Of a stretch of DNA of 64,000 bases, positions 45,682 to 53,807 are shown one piece after another. Numbering within the stretch: position 1 is the stretch's first letter; every line of letters starts with the position of its first letter. Below the pieces are notes generated by a model that was not told the origin of the DNA, made no database searches, and saw only the letters and a program-made list of their open reading frames with translations. This DNA comes from Acidobacteriota bacterium (lineage in GTDB: Bacteria; Acidobacteriota; Terriglobia; Acidiferrales; UBA7541), in the NCBI GenBank assembly GCA_013289825.1, contig JABCZF010000001.1, positions 248,001 through 312,000 of the forward strand, read 5' to 3'. The translations under genes were made by a program, and so were the position numbers.

Positions 45682-46658
45682 AGACGGACACCCAACGGAA
45701 GACGAAGTTGCCATCGACTTTTGAGGAAGAATATCGTTCGGCGTTTGGTGAATGCGCCCAGCGTGGTGGCGAGGCCGCCCTGAGCCGCGCTTACGACCTG
45801 GGGCGCCGCGCCATCAGCGAGAAAAAGAGCCTCATGGAAATCGCTTCCTTGCACCATCAGGCTCTCCACGGGATGCTCGCCGATGCGCAAGGAGCAGCGC
45901 GGCACCAGGAATTGCTGGCTGCCGCTGCCGAATTTCTGGCAGAGACCCTCTCTCCCTATGAAATGGCACACCGCGGAGTTCAAGACGCGATCGTGGCTCT
46001 GCGGCAACTCAATGAGACGCTGGAGGAAGAGATCAAGCGCATCGCTTATGCCGTGCACGACGAGGCCGGGCAGCTTCTCGTGGCCGTTCATCTTGCGCTC
46101 GCAGACGTGGCACGCGAGCTGCCGAAACCGCAAAAAGAACAGGTTGGACGGATTGAAGAATTGCTCAACCAGGTTGAAAAGCAGTTGCGGCGGTATTCCC
46201 ATGAACTTCGGCCAACGGTCCTGGATGACCTTGGCTGGATACCGGCGATCCGTTTCTTGGCGCAAGGAGTTTCAAAGCGCGCGAACCTCAGCATTCAAAT
46301 CAAGACGACCGTGGTGGGCAGGCTGCCTGGTCCCATCGAAATAGCCCTGTACCGCATTGTTCAGGAAGCGCTGACCAACGCGGCGAAACATTCGAAAGCC
46401 AGCCGAGTGCGGATCCGGATCGGCCGCAAAAATCGTCTGTTTTGCTGCTCGATCGAAGACGATGGCGTGGGCTTTGACGTGCGGGCCGTTCAGTCGGAAG
46501 GCAAGCGAAGAGGGCTGGGACTCATAGGCATGCAGGAACGCTTGAATGGGATTGGAGGAACGCTGTCAATCGATTCGGCACGCGGCCGGGGAACGAGACT
46601 CTTGATCCAGCTCCCGGCGGATGTTTTGCATGGCCATCCGCATCGCGCTGGCCGATGA
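45678..46658 (+). CDS. Histidine kinase with RsbU-like N-terminal (RsbT-binding) domain
   Basis: The 326-residue cytoplasmic kinase starts at ATG 45678, overlapping the rsbX stop. Residues 14-115 (FEEEYRSAFGECAQRGGEAALSRAYDLGRRAISEKKSLMEIASLHHQAL, then AAEFLAETLSPYEMAHRGVQDAIVALRQLNETLEEE) match the RsbU N-terminal domain. In RsbU this domain is followed by a PP2C phosphatase. Here it is followed by a NarL-type HisKA_3 helix (RIAYAVHDEAGQLLVAVHLALAD, His127) and HATPase_c (ALYRIVQEALTNAAKHSKA, IEDDGVGFDV, GLGLIGMQERL). RsbT release could thus switch a kinase. It overlaps the start of a broken response regulator gene. Confidence 0.85.
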   Translation: MKTDTQRKTKLPSTFEEEYRSAFGECAQRGGEAALSRAYDLGRRAISEKKSLMEIASLHHQALHGMLADAQGAARHQELLAAAAEFLAETLSPYEMAHRGVQDAIVALRQLNETLEEEIKRIAYAVHDEAGQLLVAVHLALADVARELPKPQKEQVGRIEELLNQVEKQLRRYSHELRPTVLDDLGWIPAIRFLAQGVSKRANLSIQIKTTVVGRLPGPIEIALYRIVQEALTNAAKHSKASRVRIRIGRKNRLFCCSIEDDGVGFDVRAVQSEGKRRGLGLIGMQERLNGIGGTLSIDSARGRGTRLLIQLPADVLHGHPHRAGR

Positions 46659-46877
46659 CTATGTGCCCATGTGCCCAGGCCTGAAGTCCCGGCTCGGGCG
46701 CGAAGGATCTCAAGTCTCTCAAGAAGCCTCCGGCGGGCCAGAGGCCCTTGCTCATGGGCCGTCGCTCATTCAATTCCAAGGGCCACCTTACGGCGCGGCG
46801 AGGGTCGGTTGCTGGTGGGGAACACCTGTCCTGAGGGCCAGTGGACGGTGTTTGCGGAAGCGTTCGATGATGACAGT
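46630..46877 (+). pseudogene. Truncated NarL-type response regulator remnant
   Basis: From the ATG at 46630, overlapping the kinase by 29 bases, the frame reads MAIRIALADDYVPMCPGLKSRLGREGSQVSQEASGGPEAL. This is a clear receiver-domain start with the acidic pair DD. After about 42 codons similarity stops. No phosphoacceptor Asp region, no dimer face and no LuxR helix-turn-helix can be found in any frame before the PilZ gene at 46878. A deletion between receiver and PilZ gene is the simplest explanation. Confidence 0.7.
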
Positions 46878-47240
46878 ATGGGAACAACGTCTCCAACACA
46901 CAGGCGCAGCGGGCGCGCATTCCACAGGATGCGGGTCGAGGCCCGGGGGCGCGCGCATAACGGGAAGAAATTCAAAGAGGTGTGCGAGACCGTGGTGGTG
47001 AACGCGCATGGCGGTTTGTTGATGCTGAAGCATGAGATTGACAACGGGGAGATGATCGTTTTGATGAACCCGGAGACTTTGGAAGAGCAGGAGTGCCGCG
47101 TAGTGTATCAGGGAGAGCCTGGCGAAAAGGGGCAGCGGATCGGCGTGGAGTTTCTGACGCCGGCGCCGCGCTTTTGGGGCTTGGAATTTGGCGAGTTGTC
47201 CACGTCGGGCGTTGGCGGAGACGCCACAGCCGTTCACTAA
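46878..47240 (+). CDS. PilZ-domain protein
   Basis: The 120-residue protein starts at the ATG at 46878 (MGTTSPTHRRSGRAFHRMRVEARGRAHNGKKFKEVCETVVVNAHGGLLML). RSGRAFHR is close to the RxxxR loop, and VVNAHGG matches the N-x-S-x-x-G position with Ala in place of Ser. EEQECRVVYQGEPGEKGQRIGVEFLTPAPRFWGLEF closes the beta-barrel. It probably binds c-di-GMP or derives from a binder. It sits where the response regulator output would be expected, at the end of the stressosome operon. The start is uncertain because upstream sequence is decayed. Confidence 0.75.
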   Translation: MGTTSPTHRRSGRAFHRMRVEARGRAHNGKKFKEVCETVVVNAHGGLLMLKHEIDNGEMIVLMNPETLEEQECRVVYQGEPGEKGQRIGVEFLTPAPRFWGLEFGELSTSGVGGDATAVH

Positions 47241-47326
47241 GCTGCGAGCCCTGGCCTGGGCGGGCGGAAGCCGCGCCTGTAGAAGGGGTAAGAAGCTCGG
47301 ATTATTCGGGTTTGGGTCTTCGCGCC

Positions 47327-47971
47327 TTAACCGCTCGCGGAAGCGCGCTGCGTTTTTGCGGCCGTTCGGATGGTGCGGCTGCGGCGGATGAGCCAATCGC
47401 CGAGGCGCCAGAGCAGTAGGACCGCGACGATGGCAGCGTAGGTCAGTGGGCGCAGGACCGCGGATTTCACCAGCCAGTAGTAGTGAATCACACCACAAAT
47501 GACGCTGATATAGATGGCTCGGTGGAGTATTTGCCAGCGGCGTCCGCCGAGGCGGCGAATCCAGCCCGCGGTCGACGTGATGGCTAATGGAATCAGAAGC
47601 ACGAAAGCGGTAAAACCTACGGTGATAAACGGGCGTTTGGCGATGTCTCGCCAGATGGCGGCCAAATCGAAGGATTGGTCCGGTCCTAGGTAGGTGAGGA
47701 AATGGAGGCAGGCGTAGAAAAAGCCGAACAAGCCCAGCATGCGGCGGAAACGAATCAGGTCGGGGAGCTTCAGGAGTTTGCGCAGTGGCGTGATCGAGAG
47801 CGTCGAGACCAGGAAGCGAAGCGTCCAATCACCCGTGGCGTGCTGGATGAACTCGACGGGATTGGCGCCAAGGTTTGCGGTTAGAGCGCGCCAAACGAGA
47901 ACGCCAAGGGGCACCAGACAGAAAAGAAAAATCGGAACCTTGGTCCACTTGTTGGCGAGGAGCGAGGGCAC
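47327..47971 (-). CDS. msrQ: MsrQ heme-binding membrane subunit
   Basis: The 214-residue inner-membrane protein has about six helices of the ferric-reductase-like fold: FLFCLVPLGVLVWRALTANLG, GDWTLRFLVSTLSITPLRKLL, RFRRMLGLFGFFYACLHFLTYLGPDQ, ITVGFTAFVLLIPLAITSTAGWIRRLGGRRWQILHRAIYISVICGVIHYYWLVK. His residues in CLHF, LHRA and VIHYY are the heme b ligand candidates. It passes electrons from the quinone pool to MsrP. It lies 14 bases after msrP and ends convergently with the PilZ gene. Confidence 0.93.
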   Translation of the reverse strand: MPSLLANKWTKVPIFLFCLVPLGVLVWRALTANLGANPVEFIQHATGDWTLRFLVSTLSITPLRKLLKLPDLIRFRRMLGLFGFFYACLHFLTYLGPDQSFDLAAIWRDIAKRPFITVGFTAFVLLIPLAITSTAGWIRRLGGRRWQILHRAIYISVICGVIHYYWLVKSAVLRPLTYAAIVAVLLLWRLGDWLIRRSRTIRTAAKTQRASASG

Positions 47972-47985
47972 GCTTCGAACCAGCC

Positions 47986-48954
47986 TCAGTAATATTTCTT
48001 CAGGTCCATGCCGGTGTAGAGGTTGGCGACCTGATCTTGATAACCGTTGAACATGAGGGTGTTACGACGGAAGATTTCGCCGAGGCGGCGCTCTTTGGCC
48101 TGACTCCAACGCGGATGATCGACGTTCGGATTCACGTTGGAATAGAAGCCGTACTCGTGGGAGTTGGCGAGATTCCAGGTTATCGGCGGTTCCTTCGCGA
48201 CAAACTTGATCTTGACAATGGATTTGATGCTCTTGAAACCATACTTCCAGGGAATAACCATGCGAACAGGCGCACCATCTTGATTCGGGAGCGAATCGCC
48301 GTACATGCCGACAGTGAGAAGCGTGAGCGGGTGCATGGCTTCGTCCATGCGCAAGCCTTCAACATAAGGAAATTCAATGCCCGCCAATTCCGGTCTGGCT
48401 TTGGGCATTTGGCCTAAATCCCAATCCGACTCAAAAGCCACGAATTGCGCCTTAGGAGTCGGCTCGACAAGCTTGGCAAGAACGTTGAACGAGAAGCCGA
48501 TCCAGGGCACAACAATCGACCAGCCTTCGACGCAGCGGTGCCGGTAGATGCGCTCTTCGAGGGGAGCAAGCTTCTGGATTTCGTCCATGGTGAACTTGCG
48601 CTTGGTTTTGACTTCGCCTTCGACGGAAACGGTCCAGGGAGAGGTGCGGAATTTCTGGGCGTTTTTTGCGGGGGCGTCTTTATCAATACCGAACTCGTAA
48701 AAATTATTGTAGTGCGTTACGTCTTCGAAACTATTGGCTTTTTCGGTTGTGCTGAAGGGACTCTTTACCAGGTTGGTGAACTTCGCTCCGGCATGGACGC
48801 CCCCGGGTGGCGAGACAATATCCAGAAGATTCTTTCCAGCAAAGGCAGCTGCGCCGGCCATACCCATGGCTTTGAGGAATTTGCGCCGATTAAAGTAGAG
48901 TTCCTTGGGTGTGACGTCAGCGTAGGTCAAACTGGGTTTTCGTTGGATCAACAC
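47986..48954 (-). CDS. msrP: MsrP periplasmic methionine sulfoxide reductase (Mo cofactor)
   Basis: The 322-residue protein is Tat-exported (NRRKFLKAMGMAGAAAFAG). The sulfite-oxidase-like Mo domain has RHRCVEGWSIVVPWIGFSF, where the Cys is the molybdenum ligand. GAPVRMVIPWKYGFKSIKSIVKIKF and WNLANSHEYGFYSNVNPNVDHPRWSQAKERRLG are highly conserved in MsrP. It repairs oxidised methionine in periplasmic proteins, receiving electrons from MsrQ. Operon order is msrP then msrQ. A complete Mo-cofactor pathway must exist elsewhere. Confidence 0.96.
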   Translation of the reverse strand: MLIQRKPSLTYADVTPKELYFNRRKFLKAMGMAGAAAFAGKNLLDIVSPPGGVHAGAKFTNLVKSPFSTTEKANSFEDVTHYNNFYEFGIDKDAPAKNAQKFRTSPWTVSVEGEVKTKRKFTMDEIQKLAPLEERIYRHRCVEGWSIVVPWIGFSFNVLAKLVEPTPKAQFVAFESDWDLGQMPKARPELAGIEFPYVEGLRMDEAMHPLTLLTVGMYGDSLPNQDGAPVRMVIPWKYGFKSIKSIVKIKFVAKEPPITWNLANSHEYGFYSNVNPNVDHPRWSQAKERRLGEIFRRNTLMFNGYQDQVANLYTGMDLKKYY

Positions 48955-49070
48955 GTATCCCTTCCTAAAGACCGACAGGAGTGCGCACTTACATAGTACG
49001 CAGCCGCGCTTAGGTTGGATGCATGAATTTGTTTAAGGATTCCCGGGCGGGATAGCAGTTTTCGGCGGAG

Positions 49071-50591
49071 CTAGCGGTGGCCGTGCAGGTTGTCGAGCAC
49101 AGTCTGGGCAGCCAGAACTCCGTGGTATTGCGCTTCTTCGAAGATGGAGATGCTGCTGAGGTCGGAATTGGCGAACAGGAGGCGAGTGTGGCGGCTCGTC
49201 AGGCGGCGGCGCTCCGCGGAAAAAACGGAACCGACCGCGGGGCGAATCATGGCGTGGCCCATGCGCATGACGTCGATGCGTGACACACATTGGCGTACGT
49301 CGGAGTGGACGCGCTCGAGGTCGTGGAGAATCGCTTCCTTCCAATAGTTCCAATCCTTGTCGAGGAGGAGTTGACGATTTTGCGCGGGGGTGCCATCGGC
49401 GAGCGCCCAATAGAAGGTCCAGACGGTCCGTTCGATGTGCGTGCGAAGACTCTGGTGGGTAGCGTCAACGTAGCCGAGAGTGGGCGAGTCAAGAAAGACG
49501 GTGTCCCAGGTGGGTTCGGCGCCGCGGGAATCGGGCAGGCGTTCGAGCGTGAGATTGGCGGTGAGCCACGAGGAGTACGTGAAATCGCGGAGCCGGGGAA
49601 AGCCCTCGACTAAGTAAGGGGCGAGAAATGTGGGCGCGGCGAAAATTACGAATTCGGATTGAAATTCGGTGTCGCCGGCGAAGACGCTCGCGCCGCGTTT
49701 TGTTTCTGCGATGCGATGAACCATTTGGCTGATGCGGACGTTTTCGCCGACGCGTTCGAGAAGGCGGCGGGTGATCCAGCCGTTGCCTTCGGGCCAGGTG
49801 AGCGGGCCTTTTTCTTCGGTTTCGCGCGAGCAAAAATAGTGCACGCCGGCCCACGCGGACGTGTCTTTGGCGAGCGCGCCGTAATCATCGCGGCAAGCGT
49901 AGTTCATGTACCAATTCACGAGGCGCGAATCGCAGCCTTGTTGCTGGAGCCAATCGGCGAAAGAGAGACGATCTAAATCCTCATACTGGGAAGAGCGGCC
50001 GAGCTCGAGAGGGATAGTGAATTCACCACTGGCGCGAAATTTTGCAAAGAGTTCTTCAAGATGCTGGAACTGATCGCGATCCTTTTGCGTGAGGCCGATG
50101 GCCGGTTCGAGGCCGTCCTGCCAGCGGCCATAAAGGAAAAGGCGCTCTTGCGGTGCGAAACAGAGGTTGCGCTCTTCCCACTGGCCATTTTTCAGGACGC
50201 CGAGATCTTCGAATAGTTCACGGACGTAGGCGGCTTTGGGGCCGGGCACGGGGACGTAGTGCGCAGCCCAAGGATAGGCGGTGATTTCGTTTTCGCCCCA
50301 GCGGGCGTTGCCACCGGCTTGGGGATTCATTTCGAGGACGACGAAATCGGTGAAGCCGCGTTTGTGCAGTCGCCAGGCGGCGCTCAGGCCGGCGATGCCG
50401 CCTCCCACGATGACCACTGGAAATTTCTCGATGCGCCTTGCCGGAGGAAAAGCGGCGCGGTCGCGGAGGAGGTGGCCCATCTGCAAGGAATCGTTGACGA
50501 ACGAACCGGTGATCGGGCGATCCGTTTTAAGCGCGAGTCCAACTAGGGCCGCACTGCCGGCGCGGAGAAATTTTCTGCGACCAACCTTCAA
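49071..50591 (-). CDS. Tat-exported FAD-dependent amine-oxidase-like oxidoreductase
   Basis: The product is about 506 residues. A TTG at 50591 overlaps the preceding stop (TTGA) and has GGAAGGA upstream; a TTG at 50609 is the alternative. A twin-arginine signal (GRRKFLRAGSAALVGLAL) precedes VVIVGGGIAGLSAAWRLHKRGFTDFVVLEMNPQAGGNAR, the Rossmann FAD motif of the flavin amine oxidase family. The C-terminal FAD-contact part contains LLFANSDLSSISIFEEAQYHGVLAAQTVL. As last gene of an operon that makes decarboxylated AdoMet and an aminopropyltransferase product, polyamine oxidation outside the cytoplasm is a reasonable guess, not shown. Confidence 0.75.
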   Translation of the reverse strand: MKVGRRKFLRAGSAALVGLALKTDRPITGSFVNDSLQMGHLLRDRAAFPPARRIEKFPVVIVGGGIAGLSAAWRLHKRGFTDFVVLEMNPQAGGNARWGENEITAYPWAAHYVPVPGPKAAYVRELFEDLGVLKNGQWEERNLCFAPQERLFLYGRWQDGLEPAIGLTQKDRDQFQHLEELFAKFRASGEFTIPLELGRSSQYEDLDRLSFADWLQQQGCDSRLVNWYMNYACRDDYGALAKDTSAWAGVHYFCSRETEEKGPLTWPEGNGWITRRLLERVGENVRISQMVHRIAETKRGASVFAGDTEFQSEFVIFAAPTFLAPYLVEGFPRLRDFTYSSWLTANLTLERLPDSRGAEPTWDTVFLDSPTLGYVDATHQSLRTHIERTVWTFYWALADGTPAQNRQLLLDKDWNYWKEAILHDLERVHSDVRQCVSRIDVMRMGHAMIRPAVGSVFSAERRRLTSRHTRLLFANSDLSSISIFEEAQYHGVLAAQTVLDNLHGHR

Positions 50592-52084
50592 TGACTGACG
50601 TCCTTCCAATCGTTTTCGTACATGCGCACGAGGACCTGGCTATTGAGTTGATTGGGCGGCATGGCCAGAGGAGCCATGTCCGGCGGGAATTGAAACAGAG
50701 CTGACAAGCCTTCCACGTTGATGAAACGGAGACCGCTGGGGAGAGAAACCGGCGGAGTGTATTCGCGGGTGGAGGCGAGGACGAAACCCCACTCGCCGAA
50801 GGACGGGACATAGACGTGGTAGGGATGTGTTTCCAAGCCGGCTTGCTTGAGCGTTTCCGCAATACACCAGAAGGAGTCGCGGGCGAACATCGGGGAGGTG
50901 CTCTGCACCACCATCAGGCCCTGGGCGCTAAGGTGGCGCGCCGCGGCGCGATAAAAAGCCGTGGTGTACAGCTTGCCGAGCGAATAATTCGTGGGGTCGG
51001 GAAAATCGATGACGATGAAATCAAAACTTTCCGTGCTCGAATCGACCCAGGGAAAAGCGTCGGCGTTGGTGGTATGGACGCGAGGCGAGAGCAAGGCTTG
51101 GTCGTTGAGCTTGGTGAGCATGGGATGCGTGGAGAAAAGTTTGGTCATCTCGGGATCGAGATCGACGAGCGTGATGCTTTCGATTTGGGGATACTTGAGA
51201 ATTTCGCGCACGGCGAGGCCGTCACCGCCGCCGAGGACGAGAACGCGGCGCGGCGCGGGAACGGCAGCCAGGCCGGGATGGATGAGGGCTTCGTGATAGC
51301 GGTATTCGTCCCGCGAGCTAAATTGGAGATGACTGTTGAGGAAGAGACGGAGATCGTCTTTGAAGCGCGTGAGGACCACATGCTGGTAGCGGGTATCGCG
51401 GGCCAAGATGATGTCGTCGGCGTAGATGTTGTCCTCGGCGGTGGCGGTGATGCGGCGGGCGTCGGCCATACCAACTCCCAGCGCGCATAAAACGACTAGG
51501 CACGCGACTCGCAGAGTGCGCGTGCCGGAAAGCTCGGCGCGAAACAGATACGTGGTCCACAGCGCGACGCCGGCGTTGACGAGACCAAAAAGCATCGCGG
51601 AGCGGACCAGGCCGAGACGTGGCACCAGGAGAATCGGAAAAAGCAGAGAGGCCCCGAGCGCGCCGAGGTAATCGAAGGTGAGTACGTGAGCGATGACGTC
51701 GCGAAATTCGTAGCGATCGCGCACGATGCGCATGAGCAGCGGGATTTCCAGCCCCACCAGGACGCCCATGACCATGACGAGAGCGTAGAGAATCAGCTCG
51801 AATCCTTGCGTGAAAGCAAAGGCCATCATCAGGAGCGCGGAGGAAAAGCCGCCAATCACGCCGAGCAAAAGCTCGATCCAAACAAAACGGTAGACCAGTC
51901 CCCGATTCAGGTAACGCGAGAGGGCGCTGCCAATGCCCATGGCGAACAGATAGGTGCCGATGATGGTGGAAAACTGGAACACACTGTCGCCAACGAGATA
52001 GCTCGCCAGGGTGCCGGCAACGAGCTCATAGATGAGCCCGCAGGCCGCAACCAGCAGCACCGAAATGAAGAGCAGAATGCCCAT
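50588..52084 (-). CDS. Membrane-anchored aminopropyltransferase (spermidine-synthase-like)
   Basis: The product has 498 residues. The N-terminal 200 form about seven membrane helices (LLFISVLLVAACGLIYELVAGTLASYLVGDSVFQFSTIIGTYLFAMGIGSALS and following). The C-terminal part is a spermidine-synthase fold: DTRYQHVVLTRF, LFLNSHLQFSSRDEYRYHEALIHPGL, VLVLGGGDGLAVREILKYPQIESITLVDLDPEM and FIVIDFPDPTNYSLGKLYTTAFYRAAARHL. It keeps the GGGDG and DLDP motifs for binding decarboxylated AdoMet and a D-x-x-D-P proton-acceptor region. The acceptor is unknown and may be presented at the membrane. It follows DUF350 by 3 bases. Confidence 0.88.
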   Translation of the reverse strand: MGILLFISVLLVAACGLIYELVAGTLASYLVGDSVFQFSTIIGTYLFAMGIGSALSRYLNRGLVYRFVWIELLLGVIGGFSSALLMMAFAFTQGFELILYALVMVMGVLVGLEIPLLMRIVRDRYEFRDVIAHVLTFDYLGALGASLLFPILLVPRLGLVRSAMLFGLVNAGVALWTTYLFRAELSGTRTLRVACLVVLCALGVGMADARRITATAEDNIYADDIILARDTRYQHVVLTRFKDDLRLFLNSHLQFSSRDEYRYHEALIHPGLAAVPAPRRVLVLGGGDGLAVREILKYPQIESITLVDLDPEMTKLFSTHPMLTKLNDQALLSPRVHTTNADAFPWVDSSTESFDFIVIDFPDPTNYSLGKLYTTAFYRAAARHLSAQGLMVVQSTSPMFARDSFWCIAETLKQAGLETHPYHVYVPSFGEWGFVLASTREYTPPVSLPSGLRFINVEGLSALFQFPPDMAPLAMPPNQLNSQVLVRMYENDWKDVSH

Positions 52085-52087
52085 GCG

Positions 52088-52300
52088 CTAATGAATGGCC
52101 GCGGCAATAATGATGCAAATGCCGAGGGACATGGCACCCACCAGAATGGCCAGCGCCATGTTGTGCTCCTGGACGATTTCCTTCCAGAGATGGTATGGCG
52201 TGAGCTTATCCATCACCGCAAACGCGATGATGAAGATGAGCATGCCGATAAAGGCGAACACGAGTGCAGCAATGACATTGCCGAGCGGAACGAGGTTCAT
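52088..52300 (-). CDS. DUF350 membrane protein (YjfL-like)
   Basis: The 70-residue product starts at the ATG at 52300, 8 bases after GGAGG. Two membrane helices are VIAALVFAFIGMLIFIIAFAVMD and ALAILVGAMSLGICIIIAAAIH, joined by KLTPYHLWKEIVQEHNMA, the DUF350 signature (fDkltP...l..Ei....N.a.A). E. coli YjfL has two copies of this unit; here there is one. Function is unknown; location is the inner membrane. It is embedded in the polyamine operon with gaps of 1 and 3 bases. Confidence 0.85.
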   Translation of the reverse strand: MNLVPLGNVIAALVFAFIGMLIFIIAFAVMDKLTPYHLWKEIVQEHNMALAILVGAMSLGICIIIAAAIH

Positions 52301-52301
52301 C

Positions 52302-52487
52302 TTATTTGCCTCCGGTGTAATGGTGATAGAAGCCGTAGACGGAACGATAGGAACCGGGATTATCACGAACGGACTTGGGAACGTTTTTTAGTTGGTTGAT
52401 CTTGTCGAGGCTCCAGCCGTTGTACTGCGCAAAGCCAGTGGCTCCGAGGACCAACACTCCATAGCCGAGATAAAGTTTTCTGAACAT
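52302..52487 (-). CDS. Small single-helix protein of the polyamine/DUF4178 operon
   Basis: The 61-residue product has an N-terminal hydrophobic helix (MFRKLYLGYGVLVLGATGFAQYNGW) and a polar tail KNVPKSVRDNPGSYRSVYGFYHHYTGGK rich in Tyr, His and Gly. It is separated from the upstream DUF4178 gene by 3 bases and from DUF350 by 1 base. The tight spacing and a tail that looks conserved argue for a real gene. No family name is known to me. Confidence 0.7.
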   Translation of the reverse strand: MFRKLYLGYGVLVLGATGFAQYNGWSLDKINQLKNVPKSVRDNPGSYRSVYGFYHHYTGGK

Positions 52488-52490
52488 CGT

Positions 52491-53807
52491 TTATTCCTCC
52501 GAATTCCCGATCTTAATGCGCGGATGATCGCTCTCGGCCCACCGCATGCGCTCGAAATTGATGGAGCGCCAGGTGATGGCGATGGCCGGAAGCAGCAGCG
52601 CCAGGAAAGCCATGCCGAAAAAACCGAGGACCGGGACGTCTCGCTTCACCTCGACCGAATAGACCAAGGGCCCGTGCCGGGGGTCGACCTCAGGCTCGAT
52701 GCGCAAATAGAAATGACCTGCGGGGACGCTGGGGACAATGACGGTGTCCTTCTTGCTGCCCTCAGACCAGGAGCCATCGCTGTCCGAGCCGTAGTAGTAG
52801 CTGACTTCGCGGCCAAAATCCCAGGCTTGCCCGGTGTCCTGATTGATCAGCGCATAATTCAAATAAATCCAGGAGTTAGCGACATTGGCGGTAGTGGTGA
52901 TTTCCACGTTTGAGGTGCGGCCTTGCAGATCGAAAACATCGGTCACAAAAGAGGCCTCGCCTTTCGGCTCGCCGGCATTCAAGCGGTAAGTGCATTCGAA
53001 CGCCGTACCTTTGTTTGAGAGGAGATCGAATCCGGCCATCAGCATGAGCAGAAAGACGGCCAACGCGAGGAAGGCGGCCCAAATGCCTTTGACATTTTCG
53101 CTGACCGGCGACGGCTGATTTTCGTAAACGCCGACCGCTTCCGGCGGGCCTCCAGGCAAATTGAAAGACTTCCAAATATCGGCGCCGTACATGTATTCGC
53201 CGACGGACCAGGTCACTTCCTTGGCGCTTTTTTCCGCAGAGAGGACGCGCGGAGGCTTGACGTATTCGCTTACGGCCGCCTGTTCCCCGACGCGCACCTG
53301 CCAGGGAAATTCGCCAAGGACGTAATCTGTTGTGGCCTCGGAGGACTGAAAATGCTTGTAGACCTCGCCAAGGTAATTGGCCGATGCGAACTCAATTACC
53401 GGAAGCTCTTTGCAAACACTGAGGTCATTCCAATGGCCGTTATATTCGGTGAGATAGCGAATGGCCTTGTACGGATTGAAGAGGACATACTCGTGCCAGT
53501 GGTAGCTGATGCCCTCGACCTGGATGCTGCGGCGCTGGAAGCCGATGACTTGGTAATCCACGCCGCGAAGTTTGCCGCGCGTGCCCAGGGGAATCAGCGG
53601 CCGGTCACCTCCGGTAATGGCCTCAAATTTCTGCAAGATCTGAAGGTGGGGATCCTTGGCGTCGAGGATGGAATGGCAACTCTCGCAAACCACGGTTTCG
53701 GCGTGCCCCAGCGCGCGCAGCATGATGGCCGCACCGCACTGCGGGCAGTTTAACGCCTGCGCTTCTGCCTTCGGCGGATTTGAAAGTGGCGGCGCGCCCG
53801 CGCTCAT
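52491..53807 (-). CDS. DUF4178 protein with zinc ribbon and two membrane helices
   Basis: The product has 438 residues. It starts at 53807, sharing one base with the preceding stop (TGATG). An N-terminal zinc ribbon (LNCPQCGAAIMLRALGHAETVVCESC) is followed by a DUF4178 beta-rich domain (LGTRGKLRGVDYQVIGFQRRSIQVEGISYHWHEYVLFNP). A repeat of the DUF4178 pattern follows, then a membrane helix (IWAAFLALAVFLLMLMAGFDLL), an extracytoplasmic beta domain (about 280-390) and a last helix (VLGFFGMAFLALLLPAIAITW). It matches the YjfK family in part, here extended. Its role is unknown; the ribbon suggests protein contacts. Confidence 0.82.
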   Translation of the reverse strand: MSAGAPPLSNPPKAEAQALNCPQCGAAIMLRALGHAETVVCESCHSILDAKDPHLQILQKFEAITGGDRPLIPLGTRGKLRGVDYQVIGFQRRSIQVEGISYHWHEYVLFNPYKAIRYLTEYNGHWNDLSVCKELPVIEFASANYLGEVYKHFQSSEATTDYVLGEFPWQVRVGEQAAVSEYVKPPRVLSAEKSAKEVTWSVGEYMYGADIWKSFNLPGGPPEAVGVYENQPSPVSENVKGIWAAFLALAVFLLMLMAGFDLLSNKGTAFECTYRLNAGEPKGEASFVTDVFDLQGRTSNVEITTTANVANSWIYLNYALINQDTGQAWDFGREVSYYYGSDSDGSWSEGSKKDTVIVPSVPAGHFYLRIEPEVDPRHGPLVYSVEVKRDVPVLGFFGMAFLALLLPAIAITWRSINFERMRWAESDHPRIKIGNSEE

